Below, one piece after another: positions 1 through 9,691 of a stretch of DNA of 64,000 bases; positions within the stretch are counted from its first letter, which is position 1, and each line of letters begins with the position of its first letter. This stretch comes from Flavobacterium sediminilitoris (lineage in GTDB: Bacteria; Bacteroidota; Bacteroidia; Flavobacteriales; Flavobacteriaceae). The position numbers and the translations under genes are program-made. Under the pieces are notes generated by a model that made no database searches, was not told where the DNA came from, and was given only the letters and a program-made list of their open reading frames with translations. The DNA lies in assembly GCF_023008245.1 (NCBI RefSeq), contig NZ_CP090145.1, positions 1,550,001-1,614,000 on the forward strand. The letters are read 5' to 3'.

Positions 1-2109
1 AAAAAAGAATTAGTAGCGAAAATATTTGATGCTCAAAATAATTTTTTTGAATTTTTCCCTTTTGAATTTGTTAAAGGAAGTTCAAATATTAAAAATCATG
101 ATAACACAAGTATATATCTTTCAGAAGAAGTTGCTGAAAGAATATTTGGTAATGATGATCCAATAGGAAAGCAAGTTCAGTATTCTGGAAGAACATTAGT
201 TGTAAGAGGTATTTATAAAATTGAAGAAAAATCATCAATTGCTCCAGAGGCAGTTACAAATATTATAGACAAGAAATTAGAAGAGAATAAAGATCAATGG
301 GGTAATTTTAATTTCGGATTATTGTTAAAATTAAAAGATCCATCTCAAAAGACAAAAGTTGAAAAAGCACTAAACTCTCTTTTTCTTAAATATAAAATGT
401 CTAAAGAAGCAGAAAGCGAAGGGATTTCAATAGAAGAATATCTAAAATTATATGGATCAATAAAAAATATTTTAGAACCACTTTCTACCTCAAGACTACA
501 TTCGAAAGCACATGGATATCCTGAAGGAAACGGGAATTATCAAATGTTATTAATTCTGATGGGATTATCTATTTTAATATTAATTCTGTCAGTAGTAAAC
601 TATATTAATTTAGCTACGGTTAATGCTGTTAAAAGAGCAAAAGAAGTAGGTATACGAAAAATAATAGGCGCTTCAAAAATGAATATCATTAAACAGTTTG
701 TTTTTGAAACCATAATAATGGTGCTATTGTCAATACTGTTGTCATTAGTAGTGGTAGAACTATCATTACCATATTACAATGAGTTTCTAGGAAAAGAATT
801 AGTTATATATGGAAGTCAGTTCTATCAACAGTTAATAGTTGTTTTTCTATTAACAGTCTTATTCGCAGGTATTTTTCCAGCTATTTATGTGTCTAATTTC
901 GAAACATTAAAAGTTTTAAAAGGCAATTTTGGACGTAGTAAAAGTGGTGTTTGGATTCGAAATGGGATGCTTATTCTTCAGTTCTCAATTGCTACATTTT
1001 TTATAATAGGATCATATATTGTATATGAACAAGTTCAATTTATGTTAAATAAAGATTTAGGATTTAAAGGCGAACAAGTATTAGAAATTTCGTATAGAAA
1101 TTCATATGATTATAAAGAAAGAGATTATAGGCAAAAACTTATTACGCGCTATAATACAGTAAAACAAGAAATTTCTAAAATTAAAGGAGTAAAGCAAGTT
1201 TCTACAGGAGCGTTTAAATTTGGAGATGGAGCATCATCATCATCAAGTTTTAGATATAATGATGCAAATATTCAAGGGCAAAACATGGCAATCGATTTTG
1301 GAATGTTAGAAATGATGAAAGTAAATGTAAAAGAAGGACGACTATTTTCTGAAAAATACGCATCAGACACTATAAATTCAATTATGATAAATGAAACAGC
1401 ATTGAAGATGATGAATGAAAAAAATCCGATTGGAAAAGAAATAGATTGGAATGGTAATAAACTTAAAATTGTAGGAGTGGTAAAAGATTTCCATTTATAT
1501 GGACCACAAGCAGAAATTCCACCAATGTCATTTTTTCATTTCAAAACAATAGATTGGATACTTCAAAATGTAAACACAATTTATGTGAAAGTAGATGCAA
1601 ATAATATGGAGCAAACTATTAATGATATTGAAAAATTTTGGGTAAATAAAGTAGACACAGAATATCCATTTGCGTATGATTTTGTAGATAAAAGCTATGC
1701 AAGAACTTTTGATCGTTTTGTTAAAATGAAAAACTTATTTTCATTGTTAAATATAGTCGTTATTCTCATAGCACTTTTCGGACTTTTCGCATTAGCATCT
1801 TATTCTATTCAAAGAAGAATGAAAGAAATTGCTATTAGAAAAACATTAGGAGCTAATACTAATACATTACTTAAAGAATTATCAAAACAATATATTACAT
1901 TCTGTGTTATAGGATTTTTAATAGCGCTTTTCCCTATTTATTATCTTTTAAATTTATGGCTAGAAGATTTTGCCTATAGAATAAGAATTACAGTGCTACC
2001 TTTTATAATCGGTTTTATTGTTCTATTGTTGTTAACATTAGGAATAGTGCTATCTAGAGCTTATCAAGGAACCAAAGTAGATGTTTTAAAATACTTAAAA
2101 TATGAATAA
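1..2109 (+). CDS. MacB/FtsX-type ABC transporter permease, 5' end outside the window
   Basis: The reading frame is open from the first base, so the gene begins left of the window; 702 codons are visible. The visible part starts inside a MacB-like periplasmic core domain (motifs such as VAERIFGNDDPIGKQV). It is followed by an FtsX domain with three membrane segments and the conserved signature KRAKEVGIRKIIGAS, then a second core domain and a second FtsX domain whose signature is RRMKEIAIRKTLGA. This duplicated layout is the long Bacteroidota form of macrolide or lipoprotein export permeases. Such permeases need a separate ATPase, not seen here. The stop codon overlaps the start of the TolC-like gene downstream, suggesting a tripartite efflux operon. 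Confidence 0.88.
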   Translation, partial: KKELVAKIFDAQNNFFEFFPFEFVKGSSNIKNHDNTSIYLSEEVAERIFGNDDPIGKQVQYSGRTLVVRGIYKIEEKSSIAPEAVTNIIDKKLEENKDQWGNFNFGLLLKLKDPSQKTKVEKALNSLFLKYKMSKEAESEGISIEEYLKLYGSIKNILEPLSTSRLHSKAHGYPEGNGNYQMLLILMGLSILILILSVVNYINLATVNAVKRAKEVGIRKIIGASKMNIIKQFVFETIIMVLLSILLSLVVVELSLPYYNEFLGKELVIYGSQFYQQLIVVFLLTVLFAGIFPAIYVSNFETLKVLKGNFGRSKSGVWIRNGMLILQFSIATFFIIGSYIVYEQVQFMLNKDLGFKGEQVLEISYRNSYDYKERDYRQKLITRYNTVKQEISKIKGVKQVSTGAFKFGDGASSSSSFRYNDANIQGQNMAIDFGMLEMMKVNVKEGRLFSEKYASDTINSIMINETALKMMNEKNPIGKEIDWNGNKLKIVGVVKDFHLYGPQAEIPPMSFFHFKTIDWILQNVNTIYVKVDANNMEQTINDIEKFWVNKVDTEYPFAYDFVDKSYARTFDRFVKMKNLFSLLNIVVILIALFGLFALASYSIQRRMKEIAIRKTLGANTNTLLKELSKQYITFCVIGFLIALFPIYYLLNLWLEDFAYRIRITVLPFIIGFIVLLLLTLGIVLSRAYQGTKVDVLKYLKYE

Positions 2110-3400
2110 GAAAATAATTGTATGTCTCTTTTTCATAACAATAAGCTTTTTTGTAAAAGGCCAAGAAAATACTTGGTCTTTGCAAAAATGTATAGATACT
2201 GCTTTGGAGAATAATATAGAAATAAAGATAAGACAATTAGAAATAAAAAGAACTCAGAAAGCAAGAAATTCAATGCTGAATGAAATATTGCCTGTTGTGA
2301 ATTTATTTGGAAGTCAGAGTTATAATTTTGGTTCCACAATTAACCCATCAACAAATGGAAGAGTAAGTTCAAACATTCAATATGATAACTTTTATTTAAA
2401 TGCACAAATGAACCTTCTCGATTTTAATGCTATTGTTAATTCAAAAAGGAATAAAATTAGTATTGAAATAGCTAAAGCAGAAAAAGAAATTATTGAAAAT
2501 GAATACAAATTACAAATTTTAGAAAGCTACTATCAAGCTCTTTTTACACAAGAGTTATTGAAAATTCAAAAAGAACAGCTTAAAAATACCATTTTTAATT
2601 TTGACAGAATATCTAAAGAAGTAAATACAGGAAGCAAACCTAAAAGCGATTTATATGATATTCAACTTAACTTGTCTCAAGAAGAAAAACAAGTTATCGA
2701 AACAGAACAATTATTTACAATACAGAAAACACAATTATTTCAATTGATGAATTATTCAAATATTATAATTGAAAATGTATCTTTAGAAAAAGCATTAACA
2801 AGTAATGTTGAAACTGAAAAAGAGATAAATAACCCAAAAATTATTTCAGCAAAACTCAATTATGAACGAGATTTAGAAGAAGTAAGTCTACAAAGATCAA
2901 ATAATTTACCTGTATTATCTGCTTTCTATCAAATATCATCGTTTTATTATAAGCCTTTAAATCAGCCCGACGTAATTGTAGATAGTTTTAATAATCAAAT
3001 TGGGAATAATAAAAACCAACAAGTAGGATTACAATTAAATATTCCCATTTTAAACGGTTTCAAGAACAATAGAAAAATTAACGTGGCTAAAATAGAAAGT
3101 GAAAAATCAAATTTAAAAATAGAACAAGAAAATCAAAAAGTAGCACAACAATTAGAAATAGAAGAAAAAAATAAACAAAACTATTTAGCGCTACAGAAAA
3201 AATTAGATGAAGTACTAGCATTTGCTCATGCCTCATTTATTACTACACAAGCAAAATTTGTAGTAGGCAAAGTAGATACTTTTATTTATTCGTCAGTTAA
3301 AAATAACGTACTCACATCAGAATATAATGTTTTAAAAAACGATTTACAATTACAATATATTAATTTCAAAATGAATTTAATACGCTCAAATAACCTGTAA
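2102..3400 (+). CDS. TolC-like outer membrane efflux protein
   Basis: A 432-residue protein with an N-terminal signal peptide (hydrophobic stretch ending near FVKGQ). Its body is long amphipathic helices and is divided into two similar halves, as in outer membrane efflux proteins of the TolC family. The repeat starts are visible as WSLQKCIDTALENNIEIK near residue 25 and QQVGLQLNIPILNGFKNN near residue 300. The gene starts 8 bp before the end of the permease gene and is therefore translationally coupled to it. It probably forms the outer membrane exit duct for the upstream permease. Confidence 0.88.
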   Translation: MNKKIIVCLFFITISFFVKGQENTWSLQKCIDTALENNIEIKIRQLEIKRTQKARNSMLNEILPVVNLFGSQSYNFGSTINPSTNGRVSSNIQYDNFYLNAQMNLLDFNAIVNSKRNKISIEIAKAEKEIIENEYKLQILESYYQALFTQELLKIQKEQLKNTIFNFDRISKEVNTGSKPKSDLYDIQLNLSQEEKQVIETEQLFTIQKTQLFQLMNYSNIIIENVSLEKALTSNVETEKEINNPKIISAKLNYERDLEEVSLQRSNNLPVLSAFYQISSFYYKPLNQPDVIVDSFNNQIGNNKNQQVGLQLNIPILNGFKNNRKINVAKIESEKSNLKIEQENQKVAQQLEIEEKNKQNYLALQKKLDEVLAFAHASFITTQAKFVVGKVDTFIYSSVKNNVLTSEYNVLKNDLQLQYINFKMNLIRSNNL

Positions 3401-3478
3401 GTAGCGATTATAATTTTTTTCTATCTTACTATTAACAAACTTTAAACATATAAACTTTTAAACTTTTAAACTTCTGCC

Positions 3479-3486
3479 TATCTTTG
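3479..3486 (+). promoter_or_regulatory. Bacteroidota -7 promoter box upstream of mrp
   Basis: The sequence TATCTTTG matches the Bacteroidota primary sigma -7 consensus TAnnTTTG. It lies about 100 bp before the mrp start in an AAACTTTT-repeat-rich intergenic stretch, so the mRNA would have a leader of about 95 nt. Assignment is by motif only. Confidence 0.5.
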
Positions 3487-3588
3487 CAATTCAGATTCAG
3501 TTTAAATAACGAAAAAATATTTAAACTTTTAAAAAATGACATCCTTGATAGCTTAGTTAAATAGTTAAAGGATTTAAACGTTAGTATA

Positions 3589-4731
3589 ATGAAATTAGAT
3601 AGAAAAGAAATTCTGGGAGCTTTAGAAACCATTTCTGTTGCAGGAGAAGGAAAAAATATGGTAGAAAGTGGAGCGGTTAAAAACGTAATTACATTTGGAG
3701 ATGAGGTGGTTGTAGACGTTGTTTTAACTACACCAGCATTACATATAAAGAAAAGAGCTGAAGTTGATATTATTAAAGTTATACACGAAAAAGTGTATGA
3801 AAAAGCAAAAGTAAAAGTTAATATTAAAGTAGAAGCTCCAGAAAAGCCAGAAAATCCAAATCAAATTAAAGGGAAAGCAATTCCAGGAATTAGTAATATT
3901 ATAGCAGTTTCATCAGGAAAAGGAGGAGTTGGAAAATCTACTATTACTGCAAACCTTGCAGTAACATTAGCAAAAATGGGCTTTAAAGTAGGAGTATTAG
4001 ATGCTGATATCTATGGTCCATCAATGCCAATAATGTTTGATGTTGAAAATGCAAAACCAGTTTCAGTAGAAGTAGAAGGAAAATCTAAAATGCAACCTGT
4101 CCAAAGCTATGGAGTTGAAATATTATCTATAGGGTTTTTTACAAAACCAGATCAAGCTGTAATATGGAGAGGACCAATGGCAGCAAAAGCTTTAAATCAA
4201 ATGATATTTGATGCTAATTGGGGAGAAATTGATTTCATGCTAATTGATTTGCCACCAGGAACAGGAGATATTCACTTATCAATTATGCAATCACTACCAA
4301 TTACTGGAGCAGTAGTGGTAAGTACGCCTCAAGCAGTAGCACTTGCAGATGCTAAAAAAGGAGTTTCTATGTTTGCAAATGAAAGTATCAATGTGCCTGT
4401 TTTAGGAATTATTGAAAACATGTCTTATTTTACACCAGAAGAACTACCAAACAATAAATATTATATCTTTGGAAAAGAAGGTGCTAGAAATTTAGCAATA
4501 GATTTACAAGTTCCATTCTTAGGAGAAATTCCATTAGTACAAAGTATTAGAGAAGCAGGTGATTATGGTCGTCCAGCGGCACTACAAACATCAACTCCTT
4601 TAGAAAAAGCTTTTGAAGATTTAGCTAGAAATGTAGTGCAAGAAACAGTAAGCAGAAATGAAAGTTTGCCTGCTACTGAAGCAATAAAAATAACGACAAT
4701 GGCAGGTTGTTCTGCTGTTAAAGGAAAATAA
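3589..4731 (+). CDS. apbC: Mrp/ApbC-family iron-sulfur cluster carrier ATPase
   Basis: A 380-residue protein with an N-terminal MIP18/DUF59 domain (residues 1-90) and a ParA/MinD-type P-loop ATPase domain. The deviant Walker A motif GKGGVGKST is at residues 110-118, followed by DADIYGPSMP and the DLPPGTGD motif. Family members bind and transfer [4Fe-4S] clusters to apo-enzymes in the cytoplasm. The CxxC pair found in many Mrp proteins after ENMSYF is absent here (TPEELPNNKYYIFG instead); only one Cys lies near the C terminus. The gene is followed after one base by an Nfu-type scaffold, which supports an Fe-S assembly role. Confidence 0.93.
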   Translation: MKLDRKEILGALETISVAGEGKNMVESGAVKNVITFGDEVVVDVVLTTPALHIKKRAEVDIIKVIHEKVYEKAKVKVNIKVEAPEKPENPNQIKGKAIPGISNIIAVSSGKGGVGKSTITANLAVTLAKMGFKVGVLDADIYGPSMPIMFDVENAKPVSVEVEGKSKMQPVQSYGVEILSIGFFTKPDQAVIWRGPMAAKALNQMIFDANWGEIDFMLIDLPPGTGDIHLSIMQSLPITGAVVVSTPQAVALADAKKGVSMFANESINVPVLGIIENMSYFTPEELPNNKYYIFGKEGARNLAIDLQVPFLGEIPLVQSIREAGDYGRPAALQTSTPLEKAFEDLARNVVQETVSRNESLPATEAIKITTMAGCSAVKGK

Positions 4732-4732
4732 G

Positions 4733-4972
4733 ATGAATAAAGAAGAAATAATAGTAAATATCGAAAAAGCATTAGATGAAATTCGCCCATTCTTAAATTC
4801 GGATGGAGGAGATATTTCTCTAGTTGAGGTAATCGATGAGAAGCATGTAAAAGTCCGTTTAGAAGGAGCGTGTACAAGTTGTAGTTTAAGTGTGAGTACT
4901 ATGAAAGCAGGTGTTGAAACTACAATTAAAAAATATGTTCCACAAATTGAAACGGTAGAAAATATTGCGTAA
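4733..4972 (+). CDS. NifU C-terminal (Nfu-type) Fe-S scaffold
   Basis: A 79-residue protein consisting only of the Nfu domain. The cluster-binding motif CTSC is at Cys47 and Cys50, inside the conserved context EGACTSC followed by STMKAGVE. Nfu domains dimerise to hold a [4Fe-4S] cluster for delivery to client enzymes. It starts one base after the mrp stop, so the two are almost certainly co-transcribed. Confidence 0.93.
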   Translation: MNKEEIIVNIEKALDEIRPFLNSDGGDISLVEVIDEKHVKVRLEGACTSCSLSVSTMKAGVETTIKKYVPQIETVENIA

Positions 4973-5162
4973 CTATTTCAAAAAAGATTAATTACAAACT
5001 AAATATTTATTAGTTGAGAATGCCTTTAAGGTTGGTTTTTGTTGTGTTTTTTATTTTAATAATAGAATATGTTTCTTCAACCTTTTTAAAATAGCTAAAA
5101 CTGATAAAAATCATATTAAAAATCAAAGTAACTTCGTTATTTTGTAGCTTACAATTATAAAC

Positions 5163-6221
5163 ATGATAGAAACTGATATATTAATAATAGGAGCTGGTCC
5201 TACAGGACTTTTTACTGTTTTTGAAGCAGGATTATTAAAATTAAAATGTCACATTATTGATGCCTTACCTCAGCCAGGAGGTCAATTAGCTGAATTATAT
5301 CCTAAAAAACCCATTTTCGATATTCCAGGTTATCCGGAAGTATTAGCAGGAGATTTGGTGACTAATTTGATGGAACAAATTAAGCAATTTCAACCTGGAT
5401 TTACTCTTGGTGAGACAGCCGAAACTATTGATAAGTTAGAAGATGGAACTTTTATTGTCACAACAAAAGAAGGAACGAAACATAAAGCAAAAGCAATTGC
5501 AATTGCTGGAGGATTAGGAACATTTGAACCTAGAAAACCTCTACTAAAAGATATAGAGTTCTATGAAAAAGAAGACAGAGGAGTTGATTATTTTGTAAAA
5601 GATCCTGAAAAATATCGTGGAAAAAATATCGTGATTGCTGGAGGAGGAGATTCTGCATTAGATTGGAGTATTTTCTTATCAAATGTAGCAAAATCAGTTA
5701 CTTTGGTACATAGAAGAAATGAATTTAGAGGTGCTTTAGATTCTGTTGAAAAAGTTCAGGCGCTGAAATCTGAAGATAAAATAAAATTAATTACACCAGC
5801 AGAAGTGGTTGGTTTTAAAGGGGATGAACGTATAGAGTCTATAGATATTGAGGTTAATGGAGCTCGTATGAATGTGGAAGCGGATTATTTTATTCCTCTT
5901 TTTGGATTAACACCTAAATTAGGACCTATTGCAAATTGGGGATTAGAGATTGAAAAAAATGCAATCAAAGTAAATAATGCACTAGATTACCAAACTAATA
6001 TTGAAGGAATCTATGCTATTGGTGACGTTAATATTTATCCTGGTAAGTTAAAATTAATTCTTTGTGGTTTTCACGAGGCAACCTTGATGTGCCAAAGTGT
6101 ATACAATAAGTTAAATCCTGGAAAACGATATGTATTGAAATATACAACAGTATCTGGTGTTGATGGTTTTGACGGTACACGAAAAGAAGCAGAAAAAGCA
6201 GTTGTAAAAGCTATAGACTAA
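5163..6221 (+). CDS. Ferredoxin--NADP reductase, thioredoxin-reductase-like type
   Basis: A 352-residue two-domain FAD/NAD(P)H oxidoreductase. The N-terminal FAD-binding motif GAGPTG is at residues 10-15, the second dinucleotide motif AGGGDSALDW is near residue 160, and the C-terminal FAD motif IYAIGDV is near residue 285. There is no redox CxxC between the domains, so it is not a thioredoxin reductase; the sequence fits the TrxR-like ferredoxin-NADP reductases of Bacillota, Chlorobi and Bacteroidota. Its stop overlaps the start of a [2Fe-2S] ferredoxin gene by one base, which is its likely electron partner. Confidence 0.9.
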   Translation: MIETDILIIGAGPTGLFTVFEAGLLKLKCHIIDALPQPGGQLAELYPKKPIFDIPGYPEVLAGDLVTNLMEQIKQFQPGFTLGETAETIDKLEDGTFIVTTKEGTKHKAKAIAIAGGLGTFEPRKPLLKDIEFYEKEDRGVDYFVKDPEKYRGKNIVIAGGGDSALDWSIFLSNVAKSVTLVHRRNEFRGALDSVEKVQALKSEDKIKLITPAEVVGFKGDERIESIDIEVNGARMNVEADYFIPLFGLTPKLGPIANWGLEIEKNAIKVNNALDYQTNIEGIYAIGDVNIYPGKLKLILCGFHEATLMCQSVYNKLNPGKRYVLKYTTVSGVDGFDGTRKEAEKAVVKAID

Positions 6222-6550
6222 TGACAGACATTACTATAAAGATTACAGATCGTAATGGTATAATTCATGAAGTACAAGCTCCAACAGACATGAACATGAA
6301 TGTTATGGAGCTTATTCGCTCTTATGAATTAGCAGAGGAAGGAACAGTAGGCGTTTGTGGAGGTATGGCAATGTGTGCTTCATGTCAATGTTATCTTTTA
6401 AATGACGTTTTGAAAACAGAACGGAATGACGATGAAGAAGCAATGCTTTCCGAAGCCTATCATGTTAAAGAAAATAGTAGATTAGGTTGTCAAATTCACC
6501 TTACTGAAGATTTAGATGGTCTTGAAATAGAAATTGCACCAGAGCAGTAA
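6221..6550 (+). CDS. [2Fe-2S] ferredoxin, adrenodoxin type
   Basis: A 109-residue ferredoxin. The cluster ligands follow the adrenodoxin/Isc pattern: Cys46, Cys52, Cys55 (C-x5-C-x2-C) and Cys90. Two further acidic stretches fit the reductase-docking helix of this class. The start codon overlaps the stop of the ferredoxin-NADP reductase gene (TAATG), so the pair forms a compact electron-transfer operon. The electron acceptor cannot be read from the sequence. Confidence 0.92.
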   Translation: MTDITIKITDRNGIIHEVQAPTDMNMNVMELIRSYELAEEGTVGVCGGMAMCASCQCYLLNDVLKTERNDDEEAMLSEAYHVKENSRLGCQIHLTEDLDGLEIEIAPEQ

Positions 6551-6551
6551 A

Positions 6552-6587
6552 AATAATAAAGCGAAGAATATTCTTCGCTTTATTATT
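6552..6587. terminator. Bidirectional terminator, perfect 36-bp palindrome
   Basis: A perfect palindrome (halves 6552-6569 and 6570-6587, core GCGAAGAAT/ATTCTTCGC) with A-rich and T-rich flanks. It lies exactly between the stops of two convergent genes, directly abutting the minus-strand stop codon. Confidence 0.85.
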
Positions 6588-7487
6588 TTATTTATAATCT
6601 TCCAAATTAGCCGGTCCTTCTAAGTATTCTTTCTTAATTTGTAATGTTCCATCTTCTTTAGTATCGATAAACCATTTTATTAAAGCAATTGCTCCATTTT
6701 CTATTTCGATGCCAGTTATGCTTCTAGGATGTACGCAACTTCCATCATTAAAATAGTGTAAGGCATTTTCACTAGGACTTGGAAAACGTGGTCTATGGGT
6801 ATGTCCAGTAATTGTTATTTTATTGTTATTTTCAGCAATCCATTTTTTGATTCTACGTTCTACCTTTATAAGTTCAATATAATTTTTAGCAGGACTTGTG
6901 GGGTCTTTTATTCCCCAAACTTGTAAAGGTTTCCAAAGAATTCTAACTAAAAAGCGATTAATTTTCCACCCGACATAATTCATAAAATCAGCTTGATGTC
7001 CGTGTGTTAAAAACAACTCTTGGTTATCATTATCTGCGTTTTTTAAGACAATTCCTTCGTGAAATTTAATATTTGGGAATAACGGTATTTTTTCTCCTTT
7101 TCGTTGATCAAAATATTCACTTAAAGTTTTTTTTACAACATTTTGATTACGATATACCATGTCATGATTTCCGTAAATCATATGTAACCTATTGTTGTTG
7201 AAAAATTGCTGAAGAAGCATATAAACATTCTTATTTGCTTCAAAAATATCTTTAAAGAATAAGTTTTCCCATAATTCATCTCCATCTCCAAGCTCTATAT
7301 ATGTAAAGCCTTCTTTGTAATAATGTTGGAGTGCATGAAAATAAATGTTTCTATTATTAGCAAAATCATCTGCAAAACTAGAATCACCTCTGTGACAATC
7401 ACTAAACAAAATAAATTTGTCCTTCTTTGTAAAGGATACTCTTTTAGCTTCTTTATATGCTTTTGTTAATCGAGTTTGTGAAGACAT
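6588..7487 (-). CDS. LpxH-like metallophosphoesterase
   Basis: A 299-residue calcineurin-like phosphoesterase. Five metal-site blocks are visible: DCH at residues 30-32, GDGDE at 67-71, GNHD at 106-109, HGHQAD near 160 and GHTHRP near 228. The layout resembles UDP-2,3-diacylglucosamine pyrophosphatases of lipid A synthesis, but the protein is longer than E. coli LpxH and many Bacteroidota encode several such paralogues. The exact substrate therefore stays open. Next to it, separated by 54 bp, is a DUF3050 gene on the same strand. Confidence 0.85.
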   Translation of the reverse strand: MSSQTRLTKAYKEAKRVSFTKKDKFILFSDCHRGDSSFADDFANNRNIYFHALQHYYKEGFTYIELGDGDELWENLFFKDIFEANKNVYMLLQQFFNNNRLHMIYGNHDMVYRNQNVVKKTLSEYFDQRKGEKIPLFPNIKFHEGIVLKNADNDNQELFLTHGHQADFMNYVGWKINRFLVRILWKPLQVWGIKDPTSPAKNYIELIKVERRIKKWIAENNNKITITGHTHRPRFPSPSENALHYFNDGSCVHPRSITGIEIENGAIALIKWFIDTKEDGTLQIKKEYLEGPANLEDYK

Positions 7488-7541
7488 TTAGCATTTGTTT
7501 GTTTTGTAAAGATAAACAAAAACCACTTTTGTATTGTTTTG

Positions 7542-8324
7542 TTACAATGCTAATTCTTTTTTTCGAATTTGTTCTTCAATGGCATCCCATAATTTAATTC
7601 TCTTTTGAAGCGCTAATATGGCTGTTTCTTCAACTTCTTGCCATTTTTTATCATCATTTTCACATAATTCCTCAATCATTTTCATTGCCATTGGTCCATG
7701 TTCATCTGCATCTAATTCAATATGACGTTCAAAATAATAGATTAATTCAGATAAATCTATTTCAGGGAAGTTTTGTTGAAATTTAGTAAGAATTGCTGAA
7801 AACATATCAGGAATAAGATCTTCTCTTCCAAAGGTGAAAGCAGAAGCTATTTGATGAGGTTTTCCTTCTTCGATTACTCTAAATGTAAAATCTAAGAAAG
7901 CTTTTATATCATCATGTAAATCACTTTGTTTAATACTTACAAATATATTTTTCGTAGTGACAACATCTTCTAAAAAGTTTTTTATTATAGCTGTATTTGC
8001 TCCACAAGTTGCCATTGCGTCAATATATAGCTCATAATGACTTTTTCTATTTCCATTTATATCAACATCGGTTTCTTCTGCAACAACTATCTCATTTATT
8101 AAGTAACGAATTTCAGGATTACCAACAGGTAGCCAAGGAGTTGTTGTACAAGTTAATTTGTTTTGTAAGGCTTTTAATAAAGACATAAAATCCCATACAG
8201 CAAACACATGATTTTCAAGAAAACAATGTAAATCTTCAATGTTTTTTATTTCATTGTATAAAGAGTGATTTAATAATTGGTCTTTATACGATTGAATTCT
8301 ACGGTTAATAGTTTGGGTTTTCAT
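7542..8324 (-). CDS. DUF3050 protein (haem-oxygenase-like helical fold)
   Basis: A 260-residue soluble protein recognised as DUF3050 from the N-terminal pattern LENHVFAVWDFMSLLKALQ and the downstream block TTPWLPVGNPEIRYLINEIV. The family is predicted to fold like haem oxygenase/TenA, with metal-ligand-type His and Glu residues such as YFERHIELDADEHGP near residue 195. No function is established. It may share a transcript with the phosphoesterase gene downstream. Confidence 0.8.
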   Translation of the reverse strand: MKTQTINRRIQSYKDQLLNHSLYNEIKNIEDLHCFLENHVFAVWDFMSLLKALQNKLTCTTTPWLPVGNPEIRYLINEIVVAEETDVDINGNRKSHYELYIDAMATCGANTAIIKNFLEDVVTTKNIFVSIKQSDLHDDIKAFLDFTFRVIEEGKPHQIASAFTFGREDLIPDMFSAILTKFQQNFPEIDLSELIYYFERHIELDADEHGPMAMKMIEELCENDDKKWQEVEETAILALQKRIKLWDAIEEQIRKKELAL

Positions 8325-8395
8325 AATATTTTGTTTTTAAAATTATTTACGAAATCTATCTAAATATAGTTTTAGCAAATAATGTTCCAAAAATA

Positions 8396-8425
8396 AAAAT
8401 GCTTCATCAAATAATGAAGCATTTT
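8396..8425 (-). terminator. Rho-independent terminator of the acyl-CoA dehydrogenase gene's upstream neighbourhood
   Basis: A 12-bp stem (AAAATGCTTCAT with ATGAAGCATTTT) and a 6-nt loop, followed on the minus strand by a T-rich run. It lies 25 bp beyond the stop of the minus-strand acyl-CoA dehydrogenase gene. Confidence 0.8.
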
Positions 8426-8449
8426 ATATTATTTTTATCTATTATGGTA

Positions 8450-9628
8450 TTATTTAAATGCTGAAAACCCAGTTACATCCATTCCAGTAATTAATAAATG
8501 TATATCGTGAGTTCCTTCATAGGTAATTACTGATTCTAAATTCATCATGTGGCGCATAATAGAATATTCCCCTGTTATACCCATTCCACCAAGCATTTGT
8601 CTGGCCTCACGAGCAATATGTATTGCCATATCTACATTATTACGTTTTGCCATAGAAATTTGAGCAGAAGTAGCTCTTCCTTCATTTCTTAAAACACCAA
8701 GTCTCCATGTTAATAATTGAGCTTTTGTAATTTCGGTAATCATTTCAGCTAGTTTCTTTTGTTGTAACTGAGTTGCACCAATAGGTTTGTCAAATTGTAT
8801 ACGCTCTTTAGAATATCTTAAAGCAGTATCATAACAATCCATTGCTGCTCCAATTGCTCCCCAAGCAATACCGTAACGAGCGGAATCTAAACATCCTAGC
8901 GGAGCTCCTAATCCAGATTTATTTGGTAATAAATTCTCTTTTGGAACTTTTACATTATCAAATATTAATTCTCCTGTTGCAGAAGCACGAAGTGACCATT
9001 TATTATGAGTTTCAGGAGTAGAAAATCCTTCCATTCCTCTTTCTACAATAAGACCATGAATTCTTCCTTCTTCATTTTTTGCCCAAACAACAGCAATGTC
9101 AGCAAATGGTGCATTTGAAATCCACATCTTTGCGCCATTTAAAAGATAGTGATCTCCCATGTCTTTATAGTTTGTTGTCATTCCTCCTGGATTTGAACCA
9201 TGATCAGGTTCGGTAAGTCCAAAACAACCTATAAATTCTCCAGAGGCTAATTTTGGTAGATATTTCATACGTTGTTCTTCATTTCCATATTTCCAAATAG
9301 GATACATAACTAATGAAGACTGAACAGATGATGTTGAACGAACACCGCTATCACCACGTTCAATTTCTTGCATAATCAAACCATACGAAATTTGATCTAA
9401 ACCCGCTCCTCCATATTCTACAGGAATGTATGGGCCAAAACCACCTATGTCGGCTAATCCTTTAATTATTTGTTTTGGGAATTCTGCTTTTTGAGCATAT
9501 TCTTCTATAATTGGAGAAACTTCTCTTTTTACCCATGCACGAGCTGCGTCTCTTACTAATTTGTGCTCATCTGATAATAAATCATCTAATTGATAATAAT
9601 CTGGAGCTTGAAATAAGTCTGGTTTCAT
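8450..9628 (-). CDS. Acyl-CoA dehydrogenase, glutaryl-CoA dehydrogenase type
   Basis: A 392-residue flavoprotein of the acyl-CoA dehydrogenase family. The signature GCFGLTEPDHGSNPG is in the middle domain, and the catalytic Glu near residue 371 lies in YEGTHDIH, the glutaryl-CoA dehydrogenase pattern. In glutaryl-CoA dehydrogenases this residue starts the oxidative decarboxylation of glutaryl-CoA to crotonyl-CoA in lysine and tryptophan breakdown. It is a single-gene unit with its own promoter box and terminator. Isovaleryl-type activity cannot be fully excluded by reading alone. Confidence 0.87.
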   Translation of the reverse strand: MKPDLFQAPDYYQLDDLLSDEHKLVRDAARAWVKREVSPIIEEYAQKAEFPKQIIKGLADIGGFGPYIPVEYGGAGLDQISYGLIMQEIERGDSGVRSTSSVQSSLVMYPIWKYGNEEQRMKYLPKLASGEFIGCFGLTEPDHGSNPGGMTTNYKDMGDHYLLNGAKMWISNAPFADIAVVWAKNEEGRIHGLIVERGMEGFSTPETHNKWSLRASATGELIFDNVKVPKENLLPNKSGLGAPLGCLDSARYGIAWGAIGAAMDCYDTALRYSKERIQFDKPIGATQLQQKKLAEMITEITKAQLLTWRLGVLRNEGRATSAQISMAKRNNVDMAIHIAREARQMLGGMGITGEYSIMRHMMNLESVITYEGTHDIHLLITGMDVTGFSAFK

Positions 9629-9683
9629 AATTATGTCATTGCAAGCAACGCAATTAAGCGAAGCATTTGGTTATATTTTCTAA

Positions 9684-9691
9684 CAAAAGTA
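9684..9691 (-). promoter_or_regulatory. Bacteroidota -7 box for the acyl-CoA dehydrogenase gene
   Basis: Read on the minus strand the sequence is TACTTTTG, a match to TAnnTTTG, about 56 bp upstream of the start codon. Confidence 0.5.
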
